DNA of 64,000 bases from Streptosporangiaceae bacterium (lineage in GTDB: Bacteria; Actinomycetota; Actinomycetes; Streptosporangiales; Streptosporangiaceae). The translations under genes were made by a program, and so were the position numbers. The stretch lies in contig JAFARZ010000283.1 of NCBI GenBank assembly GCA_019245115.1, positions 1 to 64,000 of the forward strand, in the 5' to 3' direction. Shown here in pieces: positions 17,330 to 27,401 of this stretch. Each line of letters begins with the position of its first letter. The first letter of the stretch is position 1. The notes under the pieces were generated by a model. It ran no database searches, was not told the origin of the DNA, and worked only from the letters and a program-made list of their open reading frames with translations.

Positions 17330-19136
17330 CAGACCCGACTTCCTCATCATCGAACAGAGACTTGGGATCTTGCCCGTCTCTGAAACCAAATAGCGCGTAT
17401 CTCTGAACATTCCGACGTATGACACGCAACATAAGGTTGGCCCGGATTTCCCAAAAAGAATCGAAGTCGTTAGCGTGGAGAGCCAGCACGCAATCAGCGT
17501 CAATACATTGGCTCCAGAGCGTTTCCGCAGCGAGATTCCCACTAGTAACAGCCGCCAACAAGCGATCATGCGGGTATGGCGGATGAACGATACGGCGCGC
17601 CAATGAATTCGGGGGTGCGGCATATTGCGCATATCCGGAAAGCGGCGACTGCGGAGACGTGGCATACGGAGGCGCCTCGTACGTTTCATCACCCCGCCTC
17701 GAAAGCCCTGTTTCCTTATCACGTGCCAGTTCACGCAATGGGACACTACTGCCCTCGGACCCGGACGGTATTGTTTGGATCATTGCTCCACCGATTTCGG
17801 GAGTGAAGACCAGAGATGCTGGGGTCAGCACAGCGAAAGGACTGGATCTGGCCTCCAAAACGGTAACAATATCCACGTCCTCCCCAGCCCTGGCATCACC
17901 CATGTCAACAAAAAGCTTTGGATGCTGAACCAGCAAAGCCAGGAGATTTAGTTTCGCCTGTGCGTTGTTTAGTACCGTGCGGTCAAGGTCCGGTGTCCAG
18001 CTATCGTCAACATGCGCAAGACCCTCCAAGAGCCGACTCGCGCTCACTACCGGGTCTCCCGATATCATCTTCACGGAGGCACGCCAAGCCACATCTTTCC
18101 GACGTGCAGCAAGTCCAGTTACGGCACATCGCCATACCCAACGCCGCAGCAGCTCCGCCGCGCGTTCCATCGGTGGACCGAACAGCGCGGTATAGCGCGC
18201 CAAGATAGGAATGTACTGCGGATAAGGTACCAATCGCATATGGGGGACCATGCAGTAGTCCCTGAGGAAGTCGATTACGTGACCGATCGCCCGTTCAGCT
18301 GCAAAGAATGACTCGCGGCGATCTTCATCCGAGGCGAACTCCGCCGAGAAGTCACGTGCCATATCATCAGCACGGATGGATAGCACGGTTTGCATGAGTA
18401 TACTGTCGCTGAGGCGCCCAAAGCCGAATGCCTCAGTACTGGCAGCGAGAGCTTGAAGTCCCGATGGCTCCATCTCATCAGAAACGCTGAACAATGCGCT
18501 GAAAACTTCAGCCGATCGCAGAGCCTTGCCTGATGTATTTAGCCGCTCGAAGATCTCCCGAGCGGACGAGAGATCATCATCGTAAATGACTGCTGCAGGA
18601 ATCTCATAATCACTAATTGCATCGACGAGAGAGTAAAGCCGGTCGAAGAAGACATCATCCCACAAAGGATGTTCGCGCTGCCATGTTATGACGTGAGGAT
18701 AGTTGAGTGCCGCGCTAACTGGGAACCAGCCAACAGGGATACGCTCGCGCCGCCCAGCCGACAAGAATCGCTCAGTCTGAACATCGAAATAAATGCGAAA
18801 ACGCGGGTCCACCGTATCCGCAGAAGCCGTCAAGCCCCCGACGAGGGCAGTGATACGCTGCTGCCCGTCAACGACCCAATATGCGCTCGGCACCTCTGGC
18901 GCGGCGAGTTGCAACGGCCCTATCTCGACCAACGCCTTCGGTGCAGGCCGCTGCAGGAGCACAAGATCTCCGATGGGATAGCCCCGGTAGATGCTATCGA
19001 AGAGCTTTCCCACATCGTTCGCCTCCCAACGGAATGGCCGCTGGATCGGCGGAATTCGGATTCGACCTTCCAATGCCATCTGAACTAGATGGCGTGGACC
19101 GAAGTTAGTGATCCTAGGTCTCGTTACGACGGGCAT
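17319..19136 (-). CDS. DUF262 (ParB/Srx-like) protein coupled to HipA
   Basis: Protein of 605 residues. The N-terminal DUF262 domain (about 15-230) has RIRIPPIQRPFRW, the signature VVDGQQRITALV (about 88-99) and IFERLNTSGKAL. DUF262 domains are ParB/sulfiredoxin-fold nucleotide-using modules found in GmrSD-type restriction and other defence proteins. The C-terminal half is not recognised and I see no DUF1524 HNH motif, so it is not a full GmrSD fusion. Base composition is visibly less GC-rich than its neighbours, consistent with horizontal transfer. It overlaps and is translationally coupled to the HipA-fold kinase. A defence or toxin-control role is inferred. Confidence 0.82.
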   Translation of the reverse strand: MPVVTRPRITNFGPRHLVQMALEGRIRIPPIQRPFRWEANDVGKLFDSIYRGYPIGDLVLLQRPAPKALVEIGPLQLAAPEVPSAYWVVDGQQRITALVGGLTASADTVDPRFRIYFDVQTERFLSAGRRERIPVGWFPVSAALNYPHVITWQREHPLWDDVFFDRLYSLVDAISDYEIPAAVIYDDDLSSAREIFERLNTSGKALRSAEVFSALFSVSDEMEPSGLQALAASTEAFGFGRLSDSILMQTVLSIRADDMARDFSAEFASDEDRRESFFAAERAIGHVIDFLRDYCMVPHMRLVPYPQYIPILARYTALFGPPMERAAELLRRWVWRCAVTGLAARRKDVAWRASVKMISGDPVVSASRLLEGLAHVDDSWTPDLDRTVLNNAQAKLNLLALLVQHPKLFVDMGDARAGEDVDIVTVLEARSSPFAVLTPASLVFTPEIGGAMIQTIPSGSEGSSVPLRELARDKETGLSRRGDETYEAPPYATSPQSPLSGYAQYAAPPNSLARRIVHPPYPHDRLLAAVTSGNLAAETLWSQCIDADCVLALHANDFDSFWEIRANLMLRVIRRNVQRYALFGFRDGQDPKSLFDDEEVGSDDA

Positions 19137-19184
19137 TCTGTCATCGTACGGTGACCATGATCATATGGCGTGGTACGCCGCACT

Positions 19185-20372
19185 TCAGGAACCGAAGCGC
19201 CAGGACTCCAGGTACTCCTGCTGCTCGGCGGTCAGCGTGTCGATGCGCGTTCCGGTGGCGGCGAGGACCAGGCGCGCCGCCTCGGCATCGATGTCCGGCG
19301 GCACCGGGTGCACGTCGGCGGACAGCTTTCCAGCATTACCGGCCAGCCATGCCAGCGACAGCGCCACGATGCCGAACGCCAGGTCCATGACCTCCGGGGG
19401 GTGCCCCTCGGCCGCCACGAGGTTGACCACGCGCCCTTCGGCCAGCAGCAGCAGCGTCCGGCCGTCCGGCAGTTCGTAGGCATCGACGTGGGGGCGCACG
19501 TCGTAATGGGTGGCGACGGCCATCTCAGCCAGCGCCCGCAGGTCTATCTCAGCGTCGAAATGGCCGGCGTTGGCGAGGATCGCGCCGTCCCGCATCGAAG
19601 CGAAATGAGCCGCGCTCACCACGTCTACCGAACCCGTCGCGGTGATGAACACCTCTCCCAGCGGGGCGGCCTCGGCCATCGGCAGTACCCGGAAGCCGCG
19701 CAGCGACGCGTCCAGCGCCCGCACCGGGTCCACCTCGGTGACGATGACGCGGGCGCCCAGTCCGGCCGCCCGCTCCGCGATGCCCACACCGCACGCGCCG
19801 AAGCCGGCCACCACCACCGTCTTGCCGGCCAGCAACGTGTTGGTGGCCCGCAGGATGCCGTCGAGCACCGACTGCCCAGTCCCGCACGTGTTGTCCAGCA
19901 TGCGCTTGGCGGGGGTGTCGTTGGCGGCGATCACGGGGAAGGCCAGCGTTCCGTCGGCCGCCATCCGGCGCAACCGGATGACGCCGGTGGTCGTCGACTC
20001 GCAGCCGCCGCGCACACCCGGCAGCAGCGCCTCCGCCGTGGTGTGCAGAATGTTGACCAGGTCGCCGCCGTCGTCCACCACCAAGTCGGCACCGCCGGCG
20101 AGCGCAAGCTCGATGTGCCGGTAATAGCCGGGGCGGTCCACCCCGGCCCGGGCGAAGACCGAGATGCCTTCGTTCGCGGCGAGCGCGGCGACGATGTCGT
20201 CCTGCGTGGACAGCGGGTTCGACGCGGCCAGCGACACGCTTGCCCCGCCCGCCCGCAGCAACCGGACCAGAACCGCGGTCTCCGCGGTCACATGCAGGCA
20301 GGCCGCGACGCGTAGCCCCTCGACCGGCCGCTCCCCGGCGAACCGGGCAACCAGGCCGGACATGAGGGGCAT
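19185..20372 (-). CDS. Second S-adenosylhomocysteine hydrolase, short archaeal/Thermotoga-like form
   Basis: Protein of at least 395 residues. It matches the short form of adenosylhomocysteinase: SNPLSTQDDIVAAL, VVDDGGDLV, CESTTTGVIRLRRM, the NAD site VVVAGFGACGVGIAER, and ANAGHFDAEID. It lacks the roughly 40-residue insert and the C-terminal K-x-x-H-Y-R-Y tail of the long form next door. Homologous sequence appears to continue upstream in frame (GAARIKYAERR) for 20 or so codons, but no ATG, GTG or TTG is there; a CTG at 20417 is one possibility. The ATG at 20372 is therefore a minimal start. It could also act on S-inosylhomocysteine. Confidence 0.85.
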   Translation of the reverse strand: MPLMSGLVARFAGERPVEGLRVAACLHVTAETAVLVRLLRAGGASVSLAASNPLSTQDDIVAALAANEGISVFARAGVDRPGYYRHIELALAGGADLVVDDGGDLVNILHTTAEALLPGVRGGCESTTTGVIRLRRMAADGTLAFPVIAANDTPAKRMLDNTCGTGQSVLDGILRATNTLLAGKTVVVAGFGACGVGIAERAAGLGARVIVTEVDPVRALDASLRGFRVLPMAEAAPLGEVFITATGSVDVVSAAHFASMRDGAILANAGHFDAEIDLRALAEMAVATHYDVRPHVDAYELPDGRTLLLLAEGRVVNLVAAEGHPPEVMDLAFGIVALSLAWLAGNAGKLSADVHPVPPDIDAEAARLVLAATGTRIDTLTAEQQEYLESWRFGS

Positions 20373-20439
20373 ACGTCGTTCGGCGTACTTAATACGAGCA
20401 GCGCCGGCAGCGGCCAGCCCTTCATCGATGAGATGCTGG

Positions 20440-21921
<1,482 letters not shown>

Positions 21922-21988
21922 TCACGCTACGGGATGCGCGGCCGGCGACGCACCGATTGCCGAGTCTTCTTGACGTAAAATTGTCAGA

Positions 21989-22477
21989 ATGCGAATCTCG
22001 GCGGCCGCGCGACGTCTCGGCACATCCCCCAGAATGCTTCGTTACCGCGAAGAGCTGGGCCTGCTTCCTGAGGTACGAGACCGGTACCCCGGGGCGCGTT
22101 CGGCCGCGTCGCCGGGGCATTCGGCAGCATCGCCGGGGCGTTCGGCCGCGTCGGGAGGGCGTTCGGCCGCGTCGGGAGGGCGTTCGGCGGCGTCGGGAGA
22201 GCGTTCGGGGGCGTCGGGGGGGCCGCACGGACCGGCGCATCGCCAGTTCAGCGAGGCGGACATCGCCGCGGTGGCCGCCGCGCTCGAGCTGGAGAAGCGC
22301 TACGACATCAGCCCAGCGGCCCTGGCCTTCGGCCTGCGCGTGCTGGCCGAGCCATCGGTACGCGCGGCGGTCGCCGACCTCGCCCGCCGGCTCGGTCGAA
22401 TACCCCCCACCCCCAGCCGCGCCCTCGACTTCGAAAAAGAACGCGCCCTCCGCCTCCTCCAACACCCCCACCGCTGA
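21989..22477 (+). CDS. MerR-family regulator with minisatellite insert
   Basis: Regulator of 162 residues. The MerR helix-turn-helix opens normally (MRISAAARRLGTSPRMLRYREELGLLPEVR) and its second half resumes at HRQFSEADIAAVAAALELEKRYDI. Between them, where the wing should be short, about 45 residues of Ser-Ala-Ala-Ser-Gly-Gly-Arg type repeats are inserted, encoded by a 21-bp minisatellite. The C-terminal helices lack an obvious effector domain. Divergent from ahcY with 121 bases between. The insert could lengthen the wing loop or disable DNA binding. Confidence 0.82.
   Translation: MRISAAARRLGTSPRMLRYREELGLLPEVRDRYPGARSAASPGHSAASPGRSAASGGRSAASGGRSAASGERSGASGGPHGPAHRQFSEADIAAVAAALELEKRYDISPAALAFGLRVLAEPSVRAAVADLARRLGRIPPTPSRALDFEKERALRLLQHPHR
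22097..22222 (+). repeat. 21-bp minisatellite, 6 copies, inside the MerR gene
   Basis: Six direct head-to-tail copies of a 21-bp unit beginning CGTTCGGC and ending in a G run. Copies 3 and 4 are identical; the others differ by a few bases. The unit is 7 codons, so copy-number change keeps the frame. Confidence 0.92.
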
Positions 22478-23088
22478 ATCGCCGTCTGAGAACCCGGCTC
22501 TTACGACATCGATGGCGCTGGGCCGGATGTCGCTGGGCCGGATGTCGCTGGGCCGGACAAATCCTCCACGCAGCGCGATGAATGGCGCCATCCTCACGCC
22601 GCCCTCGACCTCCCCGTCCTCGCGCCCCCTCCTTCCGTCCCCGCCCGCCCCTTCCGTCCCCGCCTTACGTCGCGCCCCCTCCTTCCGTCCCCGCGTACCC
22701 TCGTTCCGTCCCCGCCCGCCCCGACATTTCGGCATTCGTCCGGTTTTGCTCGCGCGGTGGTCAGTCATCTATGGAAGATAGGAGCCCTCTGGAAGAAAGG
22801 GCGCCGGAAACCGGTGCCCTTTCTTCCGCAGAGCGCTTTTATTCCGCGTCGTTGCGCTCCACCGTTGTCCACGTAACGGTCATATCCTGGCAAAAACCGG
22901 CGGCCATTCACTATGGGACGCCCACTTTTCGGAGGGTAAGTGTTCGCAGCCGTAAGTGTGGTCGGGCGTCACTGAGCTGGCCATATCCCATATCCGGAAA
23001 TGTCGGGCGTGGACCCTTGCGGCGGAGAGCTGCTGATCCTATATGGCGGATCACACTGAGCCGATGCGGGAAATCGGGTCGCAGGCGG
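22478..23088. other. Gene-free stretch with repeats and a hairpin element
   Basis: About 610 bases between the MerR gene and the convergent cation efflux gene. It holds a 15-bp unit GCTGGGCCGGATGTC repeated about three times (22516-22560), a C-rich block with TCCGTCCCCGCC-type repeats (about 22600-22720) and the hairpin element described separately. The listed ORFs are Pro/Arg/Ser-rich shadows. Confidence 0.7.
22765..22900 (-). repeat. Dispersed hairpin element, copy A (inverted relative to 53.5 kb)
   Basis: A hairpin with 17-bp arms, GGAAGAAAGGGCGCCGG at 22791-22807 and its near-perfect complement at 22811-22827, loop AAA, one G/T mismatch. Reading the minus strand, the 37-base hairpin matches the one at 53524-53560 at all but two positions. 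The flanks also match: an upstream ATATGACCGTTACGTGG versus ATATGGCCGTTATGTGG, and a downstream AGAGGGCT...CTTCCAT in both. Weaker similarity may extend toward 23020. It is a homologous non-coding element, not just a chance terminator. Confidence 0.8.
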
Positions 23089-24309
23089 TCATGTCTCGGA
23101 CTGGCGGGGGATGTGTCGGGGTTCGGCGGTTCTGGAGGCTGACGGAGAATTGGACGGCGACGGAGAATCGGAGGGCGACGAGGACTTGGACGGCGAGGGG
23201 GAATTGGAGGATGACGAGGACCTGGACGGCGACTTGGACGGCGAGGGGGACTTGGGGGGTGACGAGGACTTGGGGGGTGACGGGGAATTTGGCGGGGCGG
23301 GGGGTTTCGGGGGGGAGGGGGAGTCGAGGACGCGGGCGGGGCGGATGTGACGGCCGCGGAGGACGGCGCGGATCGAGGGATCGGTCTGGTCGGATCGCGC
23401 CGGGCGGTAGATGTCCGGCTCAAGGTAGATCGTGTCGGCGATCGGGACCACGGTCCGCACCCGGCGCTCGGCGGCGTCGATACCCGATGCGATCTGGGTG
23501 GCCACGTCGTCCGACCGGACCGCGATCTTCGCGGCGACCAGGATTGAATCCGGGCCGATGTGCACGGTCCGCAGGTGGATGACGCGCTCGACCTCCGGAC
23601 CGTCCTCGATGGCGGTCACGATCGCGCGCTCAACCTCCGCGCTCGCCGCCTCGCCGATGAGGAGGCTCTTCGTCTCCACGGCCAGAATGGCCGCCGCGCA
23701 GGCCAGCAGCACGCCGATAGCCAGGGACCCGGCTCCGTCCCATACTCCGCTGCGAGTCAGCCAGGCCAGCGACACGCCCACGAACGCGAACCCCAGCCCG
23801 AGCAGGGCAGCCATGTCCTCCAGCAGCACCACCGGTAGTTCCGGGGCCTTGGCCCGCCGGATGAACGTCCCCCAACCCCGCCCCGCGCGGACCTGGTTCG
23901 CCTCCTTGATCCCGGTACGCAACGAGAACGTTTCGAGCACCGCGGCGATCCCGAGAACGGCCAGCGCCACCCCGGCGTCGTGGACCTCTCCCGGATTCAG
24001 CATCTTGTGGACGCCGTCGTACATGGAGAACGCCGCACCGACGGTGAACAACATCACCGACACCACGAACCCGTAAAAGTACCGCTCCCGGCCGTATCCG
24101 AACGGATGCTCCTCGGAGCGCGGGCGATCGGCACGGCCGCGACCGATGAGCAGCAGTACTTCGTTGCCGGTGTCGGCGAGCGAATGCACGGATTCCGCCA
24201 ACATCGACGCGGACCCGGTCAGCGCGAAAGCGCCGAATTTCACCGCCGCGATGCCGAGGTTGGCGAGCAGCGCGGCCAGCACCGCCCGCATACCCTGGAC
24301 CGCTTTCAT
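23089..24309 (-). CDS. Cation diffusion facilitator family transporter
   Basis: Membrane efflux protein of 406 residues for divalent metals (likely zinc, iron, cobalt or manganese; not resolvable). The CDF signature LAESVHSLADTGNEVLL (about 33-49) and the later DGAGSLAIGVLL give metal-site residues. Six membrane segments are followed by a cytoplasmic ferredoxin-like domain. An unusual 85-residue tail of Ser/Pro/Lys repeats (SPSPPK, SPSPSK units) follows, made by a GA-rich repeat in the DNA. I place the start at ATG 24309, the usual N-terminus; the track's TTG 24342 lies inside the end of the SIS gene. Confidence 0.9.
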   Translation of the reverse strand: MKAVQGMRAVLAALLANLGIAAVKFGAFALTGSASMLAESVHSLADTGNEVLLLIGRGRADRPRSEEHPFGYGRERYFYGFVVSVMLFTVGAAFSMYDGVHKMLNPGEVHDAGVALAVLGIAAVLETFSLRTGIKEANQVRAGRGWGTFIRRAKAPELPVVLLEDMAALLGLGFAFVGVSLAWLTRSGVWDGAGSLAIGVLLACAAAILAVETKSLLIGEAASAEVERAIVTAIEDGPEVERVIHLRTVHIGPDSILVAAKIAVRSDDVATQIASGIDAAERRVRTVVPIADTIYLEPDIYRPARSDQTDPSIRAVLRGRHIRPARVLDSPSPPKPPAPPNSPSPPKSSSPPKSPSPSKSPSRSSSSSNSPSPSKSSSPSDSPSPSNSPSASRTAEPRHIPRQSET

Positions 24310-24334
24310 CCCAAGTACCGTACCAGTGAGGACG

Positions 24335-25483
24335 TCACTCAATCCGCGCCGGAAGATCCCGGATCACATCGGCCTGGCCTGGGTCGATGCCAGAAGCAAT
24401 GCCCAGGTACACGCTCGCGTAGTCAGTGAGCTGGACGACCGCGGCCAGCCGCAAGAGCGGATGCTCTCCTTCCGTGGCCAGCTCGGACACCGAGATCCCG
24501 CGCTGGCTGGCGAGCTCACCGATCGTGGTGGCGATGTCCTGGGTGGTCACTCGCTCGCGGAGCTCCACGTCGGTGATGATGACGAGCCGCAACGGGAACT
24601 GCGGGATTTCTCCGGCGAACGGCCCGTCGAAGGTGCCAAGCTGGTTGTACTTGACCTCGGGCAGGATGCCCGCTATGGCGGGGCATTTCGCGTTCTCGTT
24701 GAGCTGGCTGGCGAACCGCGTCGCCACCACCGCGGTCAGCGGGGATGTCCCCCAGATCATCGGCAGGCCACCCATGAGGTCAAGCCCGAGGGACTTACCC
24801 GGATTGACGAACGACTCACTCGCCGGGCGGCATTGGTGCGAGACTTCCTCCAGCCGCCCCGCGGTCTGCTCGTAGACCTCCGCGCCTATCTGGGCGATGC
24901 CCAGCCGTTCCGCCACCACCAGCAGCGGAACTGTCAGTGCCCACAGGGTCTGACGCGGCAGCACAGTGCCCGCCTGATCCACCTTGACGAAAGGCGCCCG
25001 GGCTTGCTCCGCGATGCGGTGCAGCGGCGACGCTTCGGCGCCGACGCCGACCAGCCGGCAACCGCGCCGGGCCGCCTCCCGCGCCACCGCCAGTGTCTCG
25101 TGCGTCGTGCCCGAAGACGAGACCGCGAAGACCAGATCCGCCGCGCCAACCCAGCCGGGCAGCCGGCCCGCGCGCAATGTCAGCACCTGAACCGCGACGC
25201 CCGCGCCGCACACCACGCCGAGGATGTCCCCCGCCGTCCCTGAGCTCCCCATCCCCGCCACCACGATGGCGCGTGGCCTGGCGTCCGGGGTGAACGCGGA
25301 CAGGTCCGTCTCAGCACATGCCCGCACCGCGGTGCGCACCTGCGCGGCGGACGAGGCCACCTGCCGCAGCATTTCGGCGGGGTCGGCCGCCTCGACTACA
25401 TCGGGCGTGTCCAGCCGATCAGCGGCCAGCGCGAACTCGGCGCCATCCCACAGGTCGCCCTGGTCCGGGCCATCCTCACTCAA
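24335..25483 (-). CDS. SIS-domain phosphosugar isomerase
   Basis: Cytoplasmic sugar-phosphate isomerase of 382 residues, resembling bifunctional phosphoglucose/phosphomannose isomerases. The first SIS domain has IVVAGMGSSGTAGDIL and VFAVSSSGTTHETLAVA; the second has NENAKCPAIAGILPEVKYNQ, with a catalytic Glu, and a C-terminal His in EGEHPLLRLAAVVQLTDYASVYLGI. It would interconvert fructose-6-P with mannose-6-P or glucose-6-P, feeding ManB upstream. The start is TTG 25483, overlapping the Trm112 stop as TTGA, so the three genes form a coupled operon. Confidence 0.9.
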   Translation of the reverse strand: MSEDGPDQGDLWDGAEFALAADRLDTPDVVEAADPAEMLRQVASSAAQVRTAVRACAETDLSAFTPDARPRAIVVAGMGSSGTAGDILGVVCGAGVAVQVLTLRAGRLPGWVGAADLVFAVSSSGTTHETLAVAREAARRGCRLVGVGAEASPLHRIAEQARAPFVKVDQAGTVLPRQTLWALTVPLLVVAERLGIAQIGAEVYEQTAGRLEEVSHQCRPASESFVNPGKSLGLDLMGGLPMIWGTSPLTAVVATRFASQLNENAKCPAIAGILPEVKYNQLGTFDGPFAGEIPQFPLRLVIITDVELRERVTTQDIATTIGELASQRGISVSELATEGEHPLLRLAAVVQLTDYASVYLGIASGIDPGQADVIRDLPARIE

Positions 25484-25653
25484 TCGCGGCGCGCCTCATC
25501 TACCAGCAGCACCGGGATGCCGTCACGGACCGGATAGGCCAACCCGCATTCCTCGTTGGTGCACACCAACTCGCTGGCCTCGTCGTCGGCGCGCAGGGGC
25601 GCGTGACACTGCGGACAGGCCAGGATTTCCATCAGCCAGTCATCGATCTGCAT
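25480..25653 (-). CDS. Trm112 family protein
   Basis: Too short for the ORF track: 57 residues, starting M-Q-I-D-D-W-L-M-E-I-L and ending V-D-E-A-R-R-D. It has the zinc-ribbon Cys pairs CPQC (13-16) and CTNEEC (31-36) and the family motif LAYPVRDGIPVLL. Trm112 proteins bind and stabilise methyltransferases in eukaryotes; the bacterial relatives commonly sit between manB and the SIS gene in actinomycetes, as here. Starts one base after the manB stop and overlaps the SIS start by four bases. Confidence 0.93.
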   Translation of the reverse strand: MQIDDWLMEILACPQCHAPLRADDEASELVCTNEECGLAYPVRDGIPVLLVDEARRD

Positions 25654-25654
25654 A

Positions 25655-27001
25655 TCAGCCTTCCCGGACGATGCTCAGGACTTCGTCGCGGATGCGGGCC
25701 ATTGTTTCCTCGGTGTCCGCCTCCGCGTTGAGCCGCAGCAGCGGCTCGGTGTTGGACGGACGCAGGTTGAACCACCACTCGTGCTCGCCCACGGTCAGGC
25801 CGTCGAGCTGATCGGTGGTGATCCCGGGACGGCTCTCGAACGCCGCCCTGACCCGCGCGGTCGCCTCGGCCTGGTCGGAGACCTCGGAGTTGATCTCGCC
25901 ACTGGCGTAATACCGCGAGTACTCCGCCGTCACGGCGGACAGCGGCTTTGTCTGGGTGCCCAGGGCCGCGAGCACGTGCAGCGCGGCGAGCATGCCGGAG
26001 TCGGCGAACCAGAAGTCCCTGAAGTAGAAGTGCCCGGAGTGCTCACCACCGAACACCGCTCCGGTCTCCGCCATCTTGGCCTTGATGAACGAGTGCCCCA
26101 CCCGGGTGCGCACCGGATTTCCGCCATGCTCCCGGACGATCTCCGGCACCGCCCGCGAGGTGATCAGGTTGTGGTTGATCGTCGCACCCGGCTCGCTGGC
26201 CAGTTCCCGCGCGGCGATCAGCGCGGTCAGCACCGACGGCGAGACGATCTCACCCCGCTCATCCACCACGAAACAACGATCCGCGTCGCCGTCGAAGGCA
26301 AGCCCGATGTCGGCGCCATATTCGCGGACGGCGGCCTGCAGATCCCGCATGTTGGCCGGCTCGATCGGATTCGCCTCGTGATTGGGGAACGTGCCGTCCA
26401 GCTCGAAGTACATCGGGATCAGCGTTACCGGCAAGCCATCGAACACCTGCGGCACCGTATAGCCAGCCATCCCGTTGCCGGCGTCCACGGCCACCGTCAG
26501 CGGCCGGATGCTCGACACGTCCACCAGCTTGCGCAGGTGGTCGGCGTAGCCCGGGAGCAGGTCTACCGATGTGACCGTGCCGGGTTCTGGAAGAGATACC
26601 ACCGACCGTTCGCCATAAGCCTGAATTTCCTTCAGGCCGGTCTCGATCCCCACCGGCCTCGCCCCTGCGCGGCACAGCTTGATGCCGTTGTACCGCTGCG
26701 GGTTGTGGCTCGCGGTGATCATCGCGCCGGGGATGCCAAGATCGCCGCTGGCGTAGTACAGCATGTCCGTCGAGCCGAGGCCCCCGGCCAGGACGTCCGC
26801 GCCCCGCGCCGCGGCACCGCGGCCGAACGCGTCCGCCAGCGGCGGCGACGAGGTGCGCATGTCATGCATGATGACGATCTGCTTGGCCTCGGTGACCTGG
26901 ACGAACGCGGCACCAACCGCTTCCGCCACGCTCTCGTCGAGCTGGTCGGGTACGACACCTCTGATGTCGTACGCCTTCACGATGTTGGCGAGATCGCCCA
27001 A
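25655..27001 (-). CDS. manB: Phosphomannomutase/phosphoglucomutase
   Basis: Alpha-D-phosphohexomutase of 448 residues converting mannose-6-P to mannose-1-P (and probably glucose). The active-site serine loop is MITASHNPQRYNG (about 94-106), the metal loop AFDGDADRC, the sugar-binding loop GGEHSGHFYF, and the phosphate-binding loop RPSNTEPLLRL. Start is TTG 27001 with GGAGGCGG upstream. It leads the manB-Trm112-SIS operon and supplies mannose-1-P to the pyrophosphorylase at 41.9 kb. Length and motifs match the family. Confidence 0.95.
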   Translation of the reverse strand: MGDLANIVKAYDIRGVVPDQLDESVAEAVGAAFVQVTEAKQIVIMHDMRTSSPPLADAFGRGAAARGADVLAGGLGSTDMLYYASGDLGIPGAMITASHNPQRYNGIKLCRAGARPVGIETGLKEIQAYGERSVVSLPEPGTVTSVDLLPGYADHLRKLVDVSSIRPLTVAVDAGNGMAGYTVPQVFDGLPVTLIPMYFELDGTFPNHEANPIEPANMRDLQAAVREYGADIGLAFDGDADRCFVVDERGEIVSPSVLTALIAARELASEPGATINHNLITSRAVPEIVREHGGNPVRTRVGHSFIKAKMAETGAVFGGEHSGHFYFRDFWFADSGMLAALHVLAALGTQTKPLSAVTAEYSRYYASGEINSEVSDQAEATARVRAAFESRPGITTDQLDGLTVGEHEWWFNLRPSNTEPLLRLNAEADTEETMARIRDEVLSIVREG

Positions 27002-27035
27002 TTCCGCCTCCCGTACAAGACCTGTACGTGAGAGC

Positions 27036-27401
27036 CTATCGGTCCTTGGGCGGTCCGGACTTCAGTACCCGAAGGTGACCACGGCGGCCGACCTCGACAC
27101 CCTGGCCGACGGGTTCGGAATCCCGCTTCGCGCGCGGCCTCGACTCCATCACCGCGTTGGCGAGAGCCTCCAGGTCATCCTCCCGGTCCCGGGCGTCGTC
27201 CGGATCCACCGGGAGGCGCACCACGTCCCAGCCACGCGGGGCGGTTAGCCGGGCGGCGTGCTTCTCGCACAGGTCGTAGCAATGCGGCTCCACATAGGCG
27301 GCCAGCGGGCCGAGCACCGCCGTGGACTCGCGATAGACGTAAGTCAGCGTGTAAACGGGCGGATGCTTGCACGCGGTGCGCGAGCAGCAACGGGAACCCA
27401 C
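27036..27401 (-). CDS. DUF3499 family protein
   Basis: Small actinobacterial protein of 121 residues. A zinc-ribbon-like set of Cys and His residues (CCSRTACKHPPVYTLTY, then PHCYDLCEKHAARL) and the motif GWDVVRLP identify DUF3499. The C-terminal third is charged and variable. Starts at GTG 27401, upstream of manB by 34 bases and divergent from the metallopeptidase-like gene. Function unknown; conserved position next to manB in actinomycetes. Confidence 0.92.
   Translation of the reverse strand: MGSRCCSRTACKHPPVYTLTYVYRESTAVLGPLAAYVEPHCYDLCEKHAARLTAPRGWDVVRLPVDPDDARDREDDLEALANAVMESRPRAKRDSEPVGQGVEVGRRGHLRVLKSGPPKDR

Noticed and set aside
16133-19136. Prophage or integrated element boundaries around the DUF262-HipA module
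   Set aside because: No integrase, tRNA or direct repeats flank it; it fits tightly between neighbouring stop codons and genes.
25781-27031. 416-residue ORF opposite manB
   Set aside because: Exact antisense of a conserved mutase; no motifs of its own.
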